Assembly (NCBI GenBank): GCA_004377275.1
Contig: SOIC01000160.1
Span: 1-6,715 of the forward strand
Reading direction: 5' to 3'
Source of the DNA: Dehalococcoidia bacterium
Lineage (GTDB): Bacteria > Chloroflexota > Dehalococcoidia > E44-bin15
DNA: 6,715 nucleotides
Position 1 is the stretch's first letter. Every line of letters starts with the position of its first letter. Shown here one piece after another: positions 1-6,456 of the stretch. The position numbers and the translations under genes were made by a program. The notes beneath the pieces were generated by a model. That model had not been told where the DNA came from and ran no database searches. It saw only the letters and a program-made list of their open reading frames with translations.

Positions 1-156
1 GCCCCTTACACCGTTGCCCCCATGCCCAGGGATGAGATGCTGCGCCTGATCAAGGACCTGGAATCGCAGATGAAAATGGCGGCCAGGAACCTAGAGTTTG
101 AGAAGGCGGCACTGCTCAGGGACCGCATCATCGACTTGAGAAGGGACATGGAGTAA
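1..156 (+). CDS. uvrB: UvrABC excinuclease subunit B, C-terminal end (partial)
   Basis: Frame 1 is open from the window edge to a TAA at 154-156 and encodes 51 residues. They read as the UVR domain that ends UvrB: a lead containing VAPMPRDEM, then a helical hairpin with the hallmark run NLEFEKAALLRDRI. In UvrB this small helix-turn-helix contacts the homologous domain of UvrC, which makes the dual incisions in nucleotide excision repair. The ATPase/helicase body lies upstream, outside the window. UvrC carries a similar UVR motif, but internally, so a UVR domain right before the stop codon favours UvrB. A ClpC- or McsA-type UVR protein is a less likely alternative. Sixteen bases after the stop a short basic ORF begins on the same strand. 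Confidence 0.85.
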   Translation, partial: APYTVAPMPRDEMLRLIKDLESQMKMAARNLEFEKAALLRDRIIDLRRDME

Positions 157-172
157 TAGCTGGGGTTATACA

Positions 173-310
173 GTGAAAGAAAAAACGAGGCAGGAGCGGC
201 GCGAGAATCGCCAGCGGAAGAAGCGGGAAAGGATCCCCCAGCACGGCAAGAGCCTTGCCAGGGTCTATAAGGATGCCGTGCTCAAGCGCCTTAGGGGCAA
301 GGCAAAGTAG
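173..310 (+). CDS. Small highly basic hypothetical protein (45 aa) downstream of uvrB
   Basis: An open frame starts with GTG at 173-175 and stops at TAG 308-310, giving 45 residues of which 19 are Lys or Arg. The first 20 residues are an almost uninterrupted charged helix containing KEKTRQERRENRQRKKRER. The second half, with HGKSLARVYKDAVLKRL, is more amphipathic. There is no cysteine, no membrane segment and no recognised domain. The start lies 16 bases after the uvrB stop, so the two could be co-transcribed. The ribosome-binding site is poor (a GGGG around 163-166). The composition suggests a nucleic-acid or ribosome-binding microprotein, but that is only an inference. The frame ends nine bases before the convergent accDA stop. 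It could be a chance frame, although its tight fit between the two flanking genes argues for a real gene. Confidence 0.5.
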   Translation: MKEKTRQERRENRQRKKRERIPQHGKSLARVYKDAVLKRLRGKAK

Positions 311-319
311 GCGAAGCTA

Positions 320-2143
320 TCAATCCTCTGATAACGGCTCCTTCTCCTCCTCCAGGGGAACCTCCTCGGCTCTCGAGGGAAGATACTCCTTAAGCTCCTC
401 CAGTCTCTGAGCGATGAATTCTTGAATTTGATCCCGCTCCTTGGAGATGGCGACACTTATGCGAGAGCTGTAGCGCCCCATCCCGCGAAACTTCGCATAG
501 CGGGCCTTGATCAGTCTGTTCGCAGATACCCCCTGCACCTGAACCAGCTCATTTAAGAGAAACTTCTTGAGCTGGCGCGCTGCCTCATCGGGGGCGACAT
601 GCGCCCCACCCTTGGGCTCAGGCACCAGCACATCCACCACGCCGAGCTCCTTGCAGTCCTCAGCGGTGAGCCTCAAGGCAGGGGCCACCTCCTCCGCCCT
701 ACTCGCGTCTCGATAGAGCAAGACGGCAGCCCTCTCCGGTGGGATCACCGAGAAAATGGCATTCTCCAGCATGAGGATGCGGTCGGCAACCCCGAAAGCC
801 AGCGCCCCCTCGCTGCCCCCTTCACCAATGATAACGGATATTATCGGGGTGGGCAGGTCAGACATCTGGGCCAGGCATTGGGCGATGGCGCTCCCCATCC
901 CCCTTTCCTCAGCCTCCAGCCCGGGATAAGCCCCCGGGGTATCAATGAGGGTGATGATCGGGAGCATAAACTTCGCTGCCAGGTTCATCGCCCGCTGCGC
1001 CTTGCGGAAGCCCTCGGGGTAGGGCCGCCGCAACTTCCCCTCCTCACCATGGCCCCGCTCTTGACCAATGATCACCACCGCCTCCCCACCAATATCCGCC
1101 AAGCCACATACCACGGAGGCATCGTCACCGTAGCAGCGGTCGCCGTGAAGCTCAATAAAGCTTGAGGTAATCCTGCCAATATAGTCCAGGGAGGTGGGTC
1201 GCTCCTCGTGGCGAGCTAACTGAACGCTCTGCCACGCCGACTCCCGCTGAGGCACTATCGGCGGATAGGGTCCGAATCTCCTCCTCAGGGTTATGCGGTA
1301 CTGGGAAGAGAGCAGATCGAGAAGAATAGCCAGGAGCTCACGCAGCCTGGTGCGCTCCACAATAGTGTCGATCATCCCATGCTTCAGATGGGACTCAGCG
1401 GTATGGGCATCCTGGGGAAGCGCCCCGCCCTCGGTCTCCAGCACCACCCTCAAAGGGGCGAAGCCGAGGAGGGCATTGGGCTCGGCCATGATGATGTCGG
1501 CAAGGTTGGCAAAGCTGGAATAGACCTCCCCCGTAGTGGGGTTGGTCAGCACCGAGATGAAGGGAAGCCCGGCATCACAAAGCTGCTTGGCTGCCGCCGC
1601 GGTCTTTGCCATCTGCATCAGGGAGAGCACCCCTTCCTGCACCCGGGCCCCGCTACTGGAGACCACCGCCACCAGCGGGAGCCTCTTCTTGAGGGCATGC
1701 TCAAATGCAAGGGTCACCTTCTCCCCGACAACGCAACCCATTCCCCCACCTAAAAAGCCGAAGTCCAGCACCACGATGACGGTAAGGGTGCCCTCGATCT
1801 GGCAAACGCCGGTAACCACCGCCTCGGAGAGCCCGGTCCTCTTCTGAGCATCGAAGACTCGCTTCTTATAGGAGGCCCCACCGGAGAAGGAAAGGGGGTC
1901 AAGAGATGCCAGGGTGCGGTTTATCTCTATGAAGCTGCCGCTATCTGCCAGAAGCTCTATCCGCTCGTAAGCGGGAAGAAGATAATGAAATCGGCAGTGG
2001 GGACAGATGCGATAGCGCTCAAAAAGCTCGGCGGAGGAAAGGTCCTTGCCGCAATAGAGGCAATTCTCCATTTCAGCAAAAATCGCCCTCTCCTCTATTT
2101 CCCTGCGCCGGCTGGTAATCCGTTCAAAAAATCCCTTCATCAT
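320..2143 (-). CDS. accDA: Fused acetyl-CoA carboxylase carboxyltransferase, beta-alpha (AccD-AccA) single chain
   Basis: This 607-residue protein joins both carboxyltransferase subunits of acetyl-CoA carboxylase, the enzyme that moves a carboxyl group from carboxybiotin to acetyl-CoA to make malonyl-CoA for fatty acid synthesis. Residues 1-290 are AccD-like, with a four-cysteine zinc ribbon (C28, C31, C47, C50) and the crotonase-fold motif SSSGARVQEG (162-171) followed by LSLMQMAKT. Residues 305-530 are AccA-like, with SLDYIGRI, GDRCYGDD, QERGHG, the run DTPGAYPG (401-408), GEGGSEGALA (440-449) and PEPKGGAH. The last 70 residues form a charged helical tail. The ATG start overlaps the ftsK stop as ATGA, and AGGGAGG at 2154-2160 sits 10 bases upstream, so translation is probably coupled to ftsK. 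Several glycines normally conserved at the active site are replaced (S164, E206, E445, R471). No biotin carboxylase or carrier gene lies in the window. A propionyl-CoA-type specificity cannot be excluded. Confidence 0.9.
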   Translation of the reverse strand: MMKGFFERITSRRREIEERAIFAEMENCLYCGKDLSSAELFERYRICPHCRFHYLLPAYERIELLADSGSFIEINRTLASLDPLSFSGGASYKKRVFDAQKRTGLSEAVVTGVCQIEGTLTVIVVLDFGFLGGGMGCVVGEKVTLAFEHALKKRLPLVAVVSSSGARVQEGVLSLMQMAKTAAAAKQLCDAGLPFISVLTNPTTGEVYSSFANLADIIMAEPNALLGFAPLRVVLETEGGALPQDAHTAESHLKHGMIDTIVERTRLRELLAILLDLLSSQYRITLRRRFGPYPPIVPQRESAWQSVQLARHEERPTSLDYIGRITSSFIELHGDRCYGDDASVVCGLADIGGEAVVIIGQERGHGEEGKLRRPYPEGFRKAQRAMNLAAKFMLPIITLIDTPGAYPGLEAEERGMGSAIAQCLAQMSDLPTPIISVIIGEGGSEGALAFGVADRILMLENAIFSVIPPERAAVLLYRDASRAEEVAPALRLTAEDCKELGVVDVLVPEPKGGAHVAPDEAARQLKKFLLNELVQVQGVSANRLIKARYAKFRGMGRYSSRISVAISKERDQIQEFIAQRLEELKEYLPSRAEEVPLEEEKEPLSED

Positions 2144-4437
2144 TTTGCGTCAACCTCCCTTCCGTCATCCCCCCCAATTACCTGCCGAGATTTCCCTGGC
2201 TCCCCGGCGGCGACCACGCCCTGCTCCTCCAAGAGGTCCATGAGCCGTGCCGCCCGGGGATAGCCGATGCCCAATCGCCGTTGCAGGAAAGAGGTGGAAA
2301 TGCTGCGATGCTCCAGGGCGAGGCGCTTCGCCTTCTCCAAAAGGGCGTCCTCATGGGAGATACCGGGGGATGCTTGATCCAGTTCCTGAGCCAGTTGCGA
2401 GACATAGACCTCCTGAGGTTGCTGGCTGATCCAGAAGCTTACCAGCCTCTCCATCTCGGCCTCGGAAACAAAGCTTCCCTGGAGGCGCTTCGGTTTGGGG
2501 GCATCGGGTGGCAAAAAGAGCATGTCACCCCGACCAAGGAGCTTCTCGGCGCCGCCCACGTCAAGGATGGTGCGTGAGTCCACCTGGGAGACCACCGCAA
2601 AGCTGATGCGCGCCGGGAAGTTGGCCTTGATCAGGCCGGTAACCACATCCACCGAGGGGCGCTGGGTGGCGACGATGAGATGAATGCCGGTGGCGCGCGC
2701 CAGTTGGGCTAAGCGGCACAGGAGGCGCTCTACCTCATCGGGGGCGGTAGCCATCAGGTCAGCAAGCTCATCGATGACAAGCAAAAGGTAAGAGAGCCGC
2801 TGCTCAACCCTGGGATTCTTATTGTAGGCTTCGATGTCCCTTGCACCCACCGCAGCCAGCCTATCGTAGCGATGGTCCATTTCACGGTTGAGCCACTTCA
2901 ATGTCGCCACCGCTTTCTCCCGGTCCACGATCACCGGGGTAACCAGATGGGGTACATTGCTAAACGACACCAGCTCCACCCTCTTGGGATCGATGAGGAT
3001 GAGGCGTACATCATCCGGGCTGGCATGAAGCAGAAAGGTGATGATCGCCGATTTTATGCACACGCTCTTGCCACTTCCGGTGGCACCGGCGATCAAGAGG
3101 TGAGGCATCTTGGCCAGATCGGCGACCACGCTCTCCCCTGAGACCCCCTTACCCAGGGCCAGGGGAAGCTTTGCCTTGGACCTGAGCTTGTGGAAAGGGG
3201 CGCTCTCGATAATGCCTCTGAGGCTGACCACACCGGCTATTGAATTGGGCACCTCGATCCCCACCATCGCCTTCCCCGGCACTGGGGCCTCGATCTTTAT
3301 CGAGGGGGCAGCGAGGGCTAATGCCAGGTCATTGGCCAGCGAGGCGATGCGCTCCACCTTGACCCTGGTCTTGGAGACCTCCCTGAGACGAACGCTGATA
3401 TTGCCATCCTTATCCTTTTCCTTTATCTCCTTGAATTTGCGATCCCAGCCGGGCTCAACGCCATACTGGGTAACGGCGGGGCCGACATTCACCTGAACTA
3501 CCCTGGCCTCAACACCATAGCTCGCCAGGGCCTCCTCAATGATCCGTGACCCTCGCTCCGTGTCCACTACAACGGGCTCGCTCTCTGGAGTTCGGTCAAG
3601 GAGGCTGAGGGAGGGCAACTGCCATTTCCCACCCACTTCCGCAACTTTTTCAACCTTTTCGCCCGTCTCCTCAATAACGGAAGGAAGGTCTTCGGCTATC
3701 TTGGCCTCGACTGGTTTACCAACCACCCCAGACGTCGCCTCGGGCTCAACCACCCTGGGTACTTCATACCTCACCCTCGCCGCAGGCGCGGCGGCAGGCC
3801 TGGCGGGGCGCCGCAGCCGGGAGATCCGAGGGCGGTGCAGGGGATGACGTTGGTAAAAACCCCAAGGCCAGCGTATGGCGCGCCCCAGGTATTTACGGAG
3901 CGGATAGCGACGATAGGAATCCGCCAAAGCAGAGGCAACGCCCGACATGAGGCGCCAGCTCCCCCGCGGCGCCAACAGAAATGCGCACGCAAGAACGATG
4001 CCAGCAAGCCTCAGCGCACCGATGGCATCGGGCGCCCCAATGCTTGCCAGGCCCAGCCTTCCCCCCAAAGTAGCCTCGCTCATCACTCCAGTGGAGGCCT
4101 TGAAGAAGGCAAGCAATCCACACAGCGCTACAATAAAGGCCAGAGTGCCAAGCCAGCGGTACCACTTCCGCAGGAAAACGGGGACGTGCCGCCGCCATAT
4201 CATCCAGCCCAAAAAGGCCATTACCACTGCAACCAGGATAAGCCCCCACCCACACGCCTCCACGAGGGCCTCCCAGGCGGTGCTAAGCCCCGAGAGCACT
4301 TGAGATTGGAAGGCAAAAAGCAGCGCTAGCGCGATGATCAGAAGCAGTAGCAACATCACCGGGCGCGAGAATAAAAAGCGCCTGATGAGGGAAGGGCCCC
4401 CCACCGCTATCCTCTTTCTCTTTTTATCCTTCGCCAT
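2140..4437 (-). CDS. ftsK: DNA translocase FtsK/SpoIIIE family
   Basis: This is a membrane-anchored hexameric DNA pump that moves chromosome ends across the division septum. Residue numbers below count from the upstream ATG at 4443. The N terminus has about four hydrophobic segments (near 28-46, 65-82, 98-114, 143-158). A Pro/Arg/Ala-rich linker to about 285 follows, then the alpha domain (about 295-400) containing a charged insert (KEKDKDGN). The RecA-like motor has Walker A GATGSGKS (453-460), Walker B LLLVIDELADL (553-563) and the ATQRPSVDVVTG motif. A C-terminal winged-helix gamma domain (about 700-757) normally reads polar KOPS/SRS sequences. I chose the ATG at 4437 because AGGGA (4444-4448) lies 6 bases upstream of it, whereas it abuts the ATG at 4443. 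The protein is therefore 765 residues, close to SpoIIIE and shorter than E. coli FtsK. Its 3' end overlaps accDA by 4 bases. Confidence 0.93.
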   Translation of the reverse strand: MAKDKKRKRIAVGGPSLIRRFLFSRPVMLLLLLIIALALLFAFQSQVLSGLSTAWEALVEACGWGLILVAVVMAFLGWMIWRRHVPVFLRKWYRWLGTLAFIVALCGLLAFFKASTGVMSEATLGGRLGLASIGAPDAIGALRLAGIVLACAFLLAPRGSWRLMSGVASALADSYRRYPLRKYLGRAIRWPWGFYQRHPLHRPRISRLRRPARPAAAPAARVRYEVPRVVEPEATSGVVGKPVEAKIAEDLPSVIEETGEKVEKVAEVGGKWQLPSLSLLDRTPESEPVVVDTERGSRIIEEALASYGVEARVVQVNVGPAVTQYGVEPGWDRKFKEIKEKDKDGNISVRLREVSKTRVKVERIASLANDLALALAAPSIKIEAPVPGKAMVGIEVPNSIAGVVSLRGIIESAPFHKLRSKAKLPLALGKGVSGESVVADLAKMPHLLIAGATGSGKSVCIKSAIITFLLHASPDDVRLILIDPKRVELVSFSNVPHLVTPVIVDREKAVATLKWLNREMDHRYDRLAAVGARDIEAYNKNPRVEQRLSYLLLVIDELADLMATAPDEVERLLCRLAQLARATGIHLIVATQRPSVDVVTGLIKANFPARISFAVVSQVDSRTILDVGGAEKLLGRGDMLFLPPDAPKPKRLQGSFVSEAEMERLVSFWISQQPQEVYVSQLAQELDQASPGISHEDALLEKAKRLALEHRSISTSFLQRRLGIGYPRAARLMDLLEEQGVVAAGEPGKSRQVIGGDDGREVDAK

Positions 4438-4443
4438 ATTCAT

Positions 4444-4448
4444 TCCCT
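4444..4448 (-). promoter_or_regulatory. Ribosome binding site deciding the ftsK start
   Basis: On the minus strand AGGGA directly abuts an ATG at 4443-4441 with no spacer, but lies 6 bases before a second in-frame ATG at 4437-4435. Normal Shine-Dalgarno spacing therefore favours the second ATG. Confidence 0.55.
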
Positions 4449-4465
4449 AGAATATAGATACGATA

Positions 4466-4493
4466 ATTCTATACTACGCCATCCAGCTGTAAA
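4466..4493 (-). promoter_or_regulatory. Sigma-70-type promoter for ftsK-accDA
   Basis: Reading the minus strand, a -35 box TTTACA (4493-4488, one mismatch to TTGACA) is followed by a 16-base spacer and a -10 box TAGAAT (4471-4466, one mismatch to TATAAT). Transcription would start near 4459, leaving a leader of about 20 bases before the ftsK ATG. The site lies in the only gap between the glycosylase gene and ftsK, which supports a separate transcription unit for ftsK-accDA. Assigned by eye, not tested. Confidence 0.55.
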
Positions 4494-4523
4494 AAGTTCG
4501 AATAACTTTGCCATCGTCCCTTT

Positions 4524-5120
4524 CTAGAACATGGATAACTGCTCAGGTTTATGCTCCTCTACCACCACCTCCGCTGCCTGAGCCAGCAGGGGCGGGATCT
4601 TAAGCATATCCTCCGTAATGACCTGGCGCAAGCTCTGCTGGTGAAGCGCCGCGGCAGGGTGATACATGGCAAAGTAGATTATCCCCTCCTTTGTTCGCGC
4701 TTTGCCGTGGACCTTTCCTATGGCATCGCCGGGGAGGAACTGAGCCAGCGAGTAGCGGCCCAGGGTAACGATCACCTTGGGCCTGATCAACTCTATCTGG
4801 CGATCGAGCCACTTTCGGCAAGCCCTCATCTCGGAGGGCAGAGGGTCACGATTTGAGGGAGGGCGGCACTTAACCACATTTGCGATGTAAACATCCTCGC
4901 GGCTCAGCCCAATGGAGAGAAGCAGCTCATCGAGGAAATGCCCCGCCGGCCCCACGAAGGGACGCCCCTGCTGGTCCTCATACCAACCCGGGGCCTCGCC
5001 GATGAAGAGGAGGTCGGCATCCTCAGAGCCCTCGCCGGGCACCACCCGGCTGCGATGCCTGGAGAGTTCACAATCCTCACAACGGGCTATCTCCGTGTAT
5101 AGCTCGCTCAGTGCACTCAC
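4524..5120 (-). CDS. Family 4 uracil-DNA glycosylase (Fe-S cluster)
   Basis: The 198-residue protein matches type 4 uracil-DNA glycosylases, which remove uracil arising from cytosine deamination and start base-excision repair. Visible hallmarks are the four cluster cysteines C14, C17 (CEDC), C85 (NVVKCRPP) and C101 (ACRKWL), motif 1 GEAPG (41-45) with the following FVGPAG (55-60), and the second active-site motif HPAA (154-157). Length is typical (about 190-220). The chain ends in QLSMF (194-198), which resembles the bacterial beta-clamp-binding pentapeptide. The start is GTG at 5120-5118, with GGGGG at 5129-5133 eight bases upstream. The stop of the adjacent permease remnant lies 4 bases before this GTG, so the gene may once have been coupled to a permease gene. 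It is probably read from the promoter upstream of the permease-receiver gene. Confidence 0.92.
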   Translation of the reverse strand: MSALSELYTEIARCEDCELSRHRSRVVPGEGSEDADLLFIGEAPGWYEDQQGRPFVGPAGHFLDELLLSIGLSREDVYIANVVKCRPPSNRDPLPSEMRACRKWLDRQIELIRPKVIVTLGRYSLAQFLPGDAIGKVHGKARTKEGIIYFAMYHPAAALHQQSLRQVITEDMLKIPPLLAQAAEVVVEEHKPEQLSMF

Positions 5121-5124
5121 GATG

Positions 5125-5235
5125 CTAACCCCCGGAACGCCAGTCTTTAACCACCGTTAAAACCCCCACAACAACGATCAAGCCGCCAACGAGATTGCGC
5201 AAAACCGACGCATCCCGCCCATGCGCCACCACGCC
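5125..5235 (-). pseudogene. Remnant of a second TauE/SafE-type permease gene (C-terminal helix only)
   Basis: The minus-strand frame from GGC at 5235 to TAG at 5127-5125 reads 36 codons. They align without gaps to the end of the neighbouring permease at its residues about 222-256. Shared blocks include VVA, VLR, LVGG and KDWR, with 19 of 35 residues identical by my count. In DNA, 5141-5235 matches 5662-5756 at roughly 75% identity by eye. The homology begins right after an in-frame TGA (5238-5236), and nothing else of the permease is present, so this is best read as the tail of a deleted tandem copy. Its stop lies 4 bases before the glycosylase GTG, as in an ordinary operon junction. An in-frame GTG at 5232 could yield a 35-residue single-helix membrane peptide, so expression is possible but not shown. 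Confidence 0.7.
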
Positions 5236-5243
5236 TCAGCCTA

Positions 5244-6425
5244 TCACCTTAACCCCACGGCATCAAGAACCTCAGCGACAGCACTTATCCGGAAGGGCTT
5301 TCGAATAAGAAACAAAGGTCCGTGCGACATCGCTTCCACAGCTAAGGGATCCTCATCATAACCGGTGACGATGACCACCACCGCTTTTTTATCCTTTTGC
5401 TTTATCGCGGAAAAGGCCTCAGCGCCGCTCATGCCCGGTAATACCAGGTCCAGGAAAACCAGGCCGAAGTGCTGCTTTTCCATCTCCTCAAGAGCCAGCT
5501 CACCACTCTCCACAGTGACAACTTTATACCCCTTCCGCAAAATAACCTCGCCAAGCATTTCACGTATCCCCGGGTCGTCATCAACTACAAGAACATTTCC
5601 CTCAACCACCCTGCCCCGGTTGGCGAGCCAACTCTCCAGGGGGATATCCTTCTGGGTGCGCCAATCTTTAATCGCCATGAAAAAGCCCACAATAATGATG
5701 ACGCCACCAACCAGCTGGCGCAAAACCGCTGCATCAAGCTGGTCCGCCACCACGCTACCCAGAAGGCAAGAGATGGCTGCAGCGGGGATGATCAGTAGCG
5801 CCATCCTGGGCTTTACATTCCCCTGACGGTAATGGGCCAGCGCACCCAACAATGCCATCACCGCAATCGCGGCCAGGGATACCCCCTGCGCCGTGTGCTG
5901 GCCCACCCCCAGCAATAGAACCATGCCCGGAACCATGACCACGCCACCACCCACGCCCATCATCCCGGCAAGGATCCCCGCCACAAACCCGATCCCGATA
6001 GCGCTGAGAATAAATCCCCAGCTCAGCACTATCGACGAAGCATCAGCCGTCGGCGCAGACGTATAGGTGATGATCATGGCGAAGCCCACGAACACCAGAA
6101 ATGCGCCGAAGAGCCACTTGAGGTGCCTTTCGGGCAGCAACATCATCAATCGGGCCCCCAAAAGCACCCCCACCGCACCCCCTGATACCAGCCCTACAAT
6201 GAGAGGCCAATCGTCTATATGTCCCAGGATACCATAGGTAATCGCGCCAACAATGGCGATGGGGAGGATCACGAGGAAGGAGGTGCCATGGGCCTGATGC
6301 TGCACCATAGCCAAGAGCCCGACCATCAAAGGCACCAAGAACACCCCGCCACCCACACCCGTAAGCCCAGCGAGCATCCCAGCAGCAGCACCGATCAGGA
6401 GGGATATAAGAACCTTTGTTCTCAA
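5244..6425 (-). CDS. TauE/SafE (TSUP) family permease fused to a response-regulator receiver domain
   Basis: The 393-residue protein has two parts. Residues 1-255 form an eight-helix TauE/SafE-type permease with the family's internal duplication: GMLAGLTGVGGGVFLVP (16-32) is echoed by GILAGMMGVGGGVVMVP (150-166). Family members move sulfite, sulfonates or other organic anions, so the substrate here is unknown. After a linker (about 256-275) comes a complete receiver domain (276-393) with acidic pair D282/D283, phosphoacceptor D326 in FLDLVLPGMSG, T354 and K376 in IRKPF. There is no output domain. Eight helices would put both termini on the same, presumably cytoplasmic, side, as the receiver requires. 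The start is TTG at 6425-6423, with AGGA (6431-6434) 5 bases upstream. An ATG slightly upstream (6439-6437) is out of frame and stops after 5 codons. No histidine kinase lies in the window. The reading frame is continuous across the junction and I see no good internal start for the receiver part. Confidence 0.9.
   Translation of the reverse strand: MRTKVLISLLIGAAAGMLAGLTGVGGGVFLVPLMVGLLAMVQHQAHGTSFLVILPIAIVGAITYGILGHIDDWPLIVGLVSGGAVGVLLGARLMMLLPERHLKWLFGAFLVFVGFAMIITYTSAPTADASSIVLSWGFILSAIGIGFVAGILAGMMGVGGGVVMVPGMVLLLGVGQHTAQGVSLAAIAVMALLGALAHYRQGNVKPRMALLIIPAAAISCLLGSVVADQLDAAVLRQLVGGVIIIVGFFMAIKDWRTQKDIPLESWLANRGRVVEGNVLVVDDDPGIREMLGEVILRKGYKVVTVESGELALEEMEKQHFGLVFLDLVLPGMSGAEAFSAIKQKDKKAVVVIVTGYDEDPLAVEAMSHGPLFLIRKPFRISAVAEVLDAVGLR
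5662..5756 (-). repeat. Permease segment duplicated at 5141-5235
   Basis: This stretch encodes the last membrane helix of the permease part (residues about 224-255). It is repeated without gaps at 5141-5235 beyond the gene's end. Two 11-base blocks, GCGCAAAACCG and CGCCACCACGC (plus strand), are identical in both copies. Similarity stops sharply at both ends. Confidence 0.7.
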
Positions 6426-6456
6426 GCTCGTCCTGCCATTATTATGTAATTAAAGG

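Noticed and set aside
284..306. GCCTT/AAGGC hairpin just downstream of accDA on the minus strand
   Set aside because: Five-pair stem inside the small ORF and without a U-tract. Likely chance.
317..333. Short inverted repeat TATCA/TGATA at the convergent end of the basic ORF and accDA
   Set aside because: Five base pairs with no GC-rich stem and no T-run. Not a credible bidirectional terminator.
3835..4329. Long plus-strand open frames opposite ftsK, and similar ones opposite accDA and the permease gene
   Set aside because: They are antisense shadows of GC-rich genes with clear family matches on the other strand. Their products are low-complexity and lack recognisable domains.
4491..4509. 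AT-rich hairpin AAAGTT-ATTCG-AACTTT followed by T's on the minus strand after the glycosylase stop, a possible terminator
   Set aside because: The stem is only six mostly A-T pairs and overlaps the -35 box of the ftsK promoter. Too weak to call.
5244..5600. Receiver domain as a separate gene translated from an internal start
   Set aside because: The frame is continuous with the permease. The nearby ATG (in GGAAATGTT) is out of frame and the in-frame GTG lacks a properly spaced ribosome site, so a fusion is the simpler reading.
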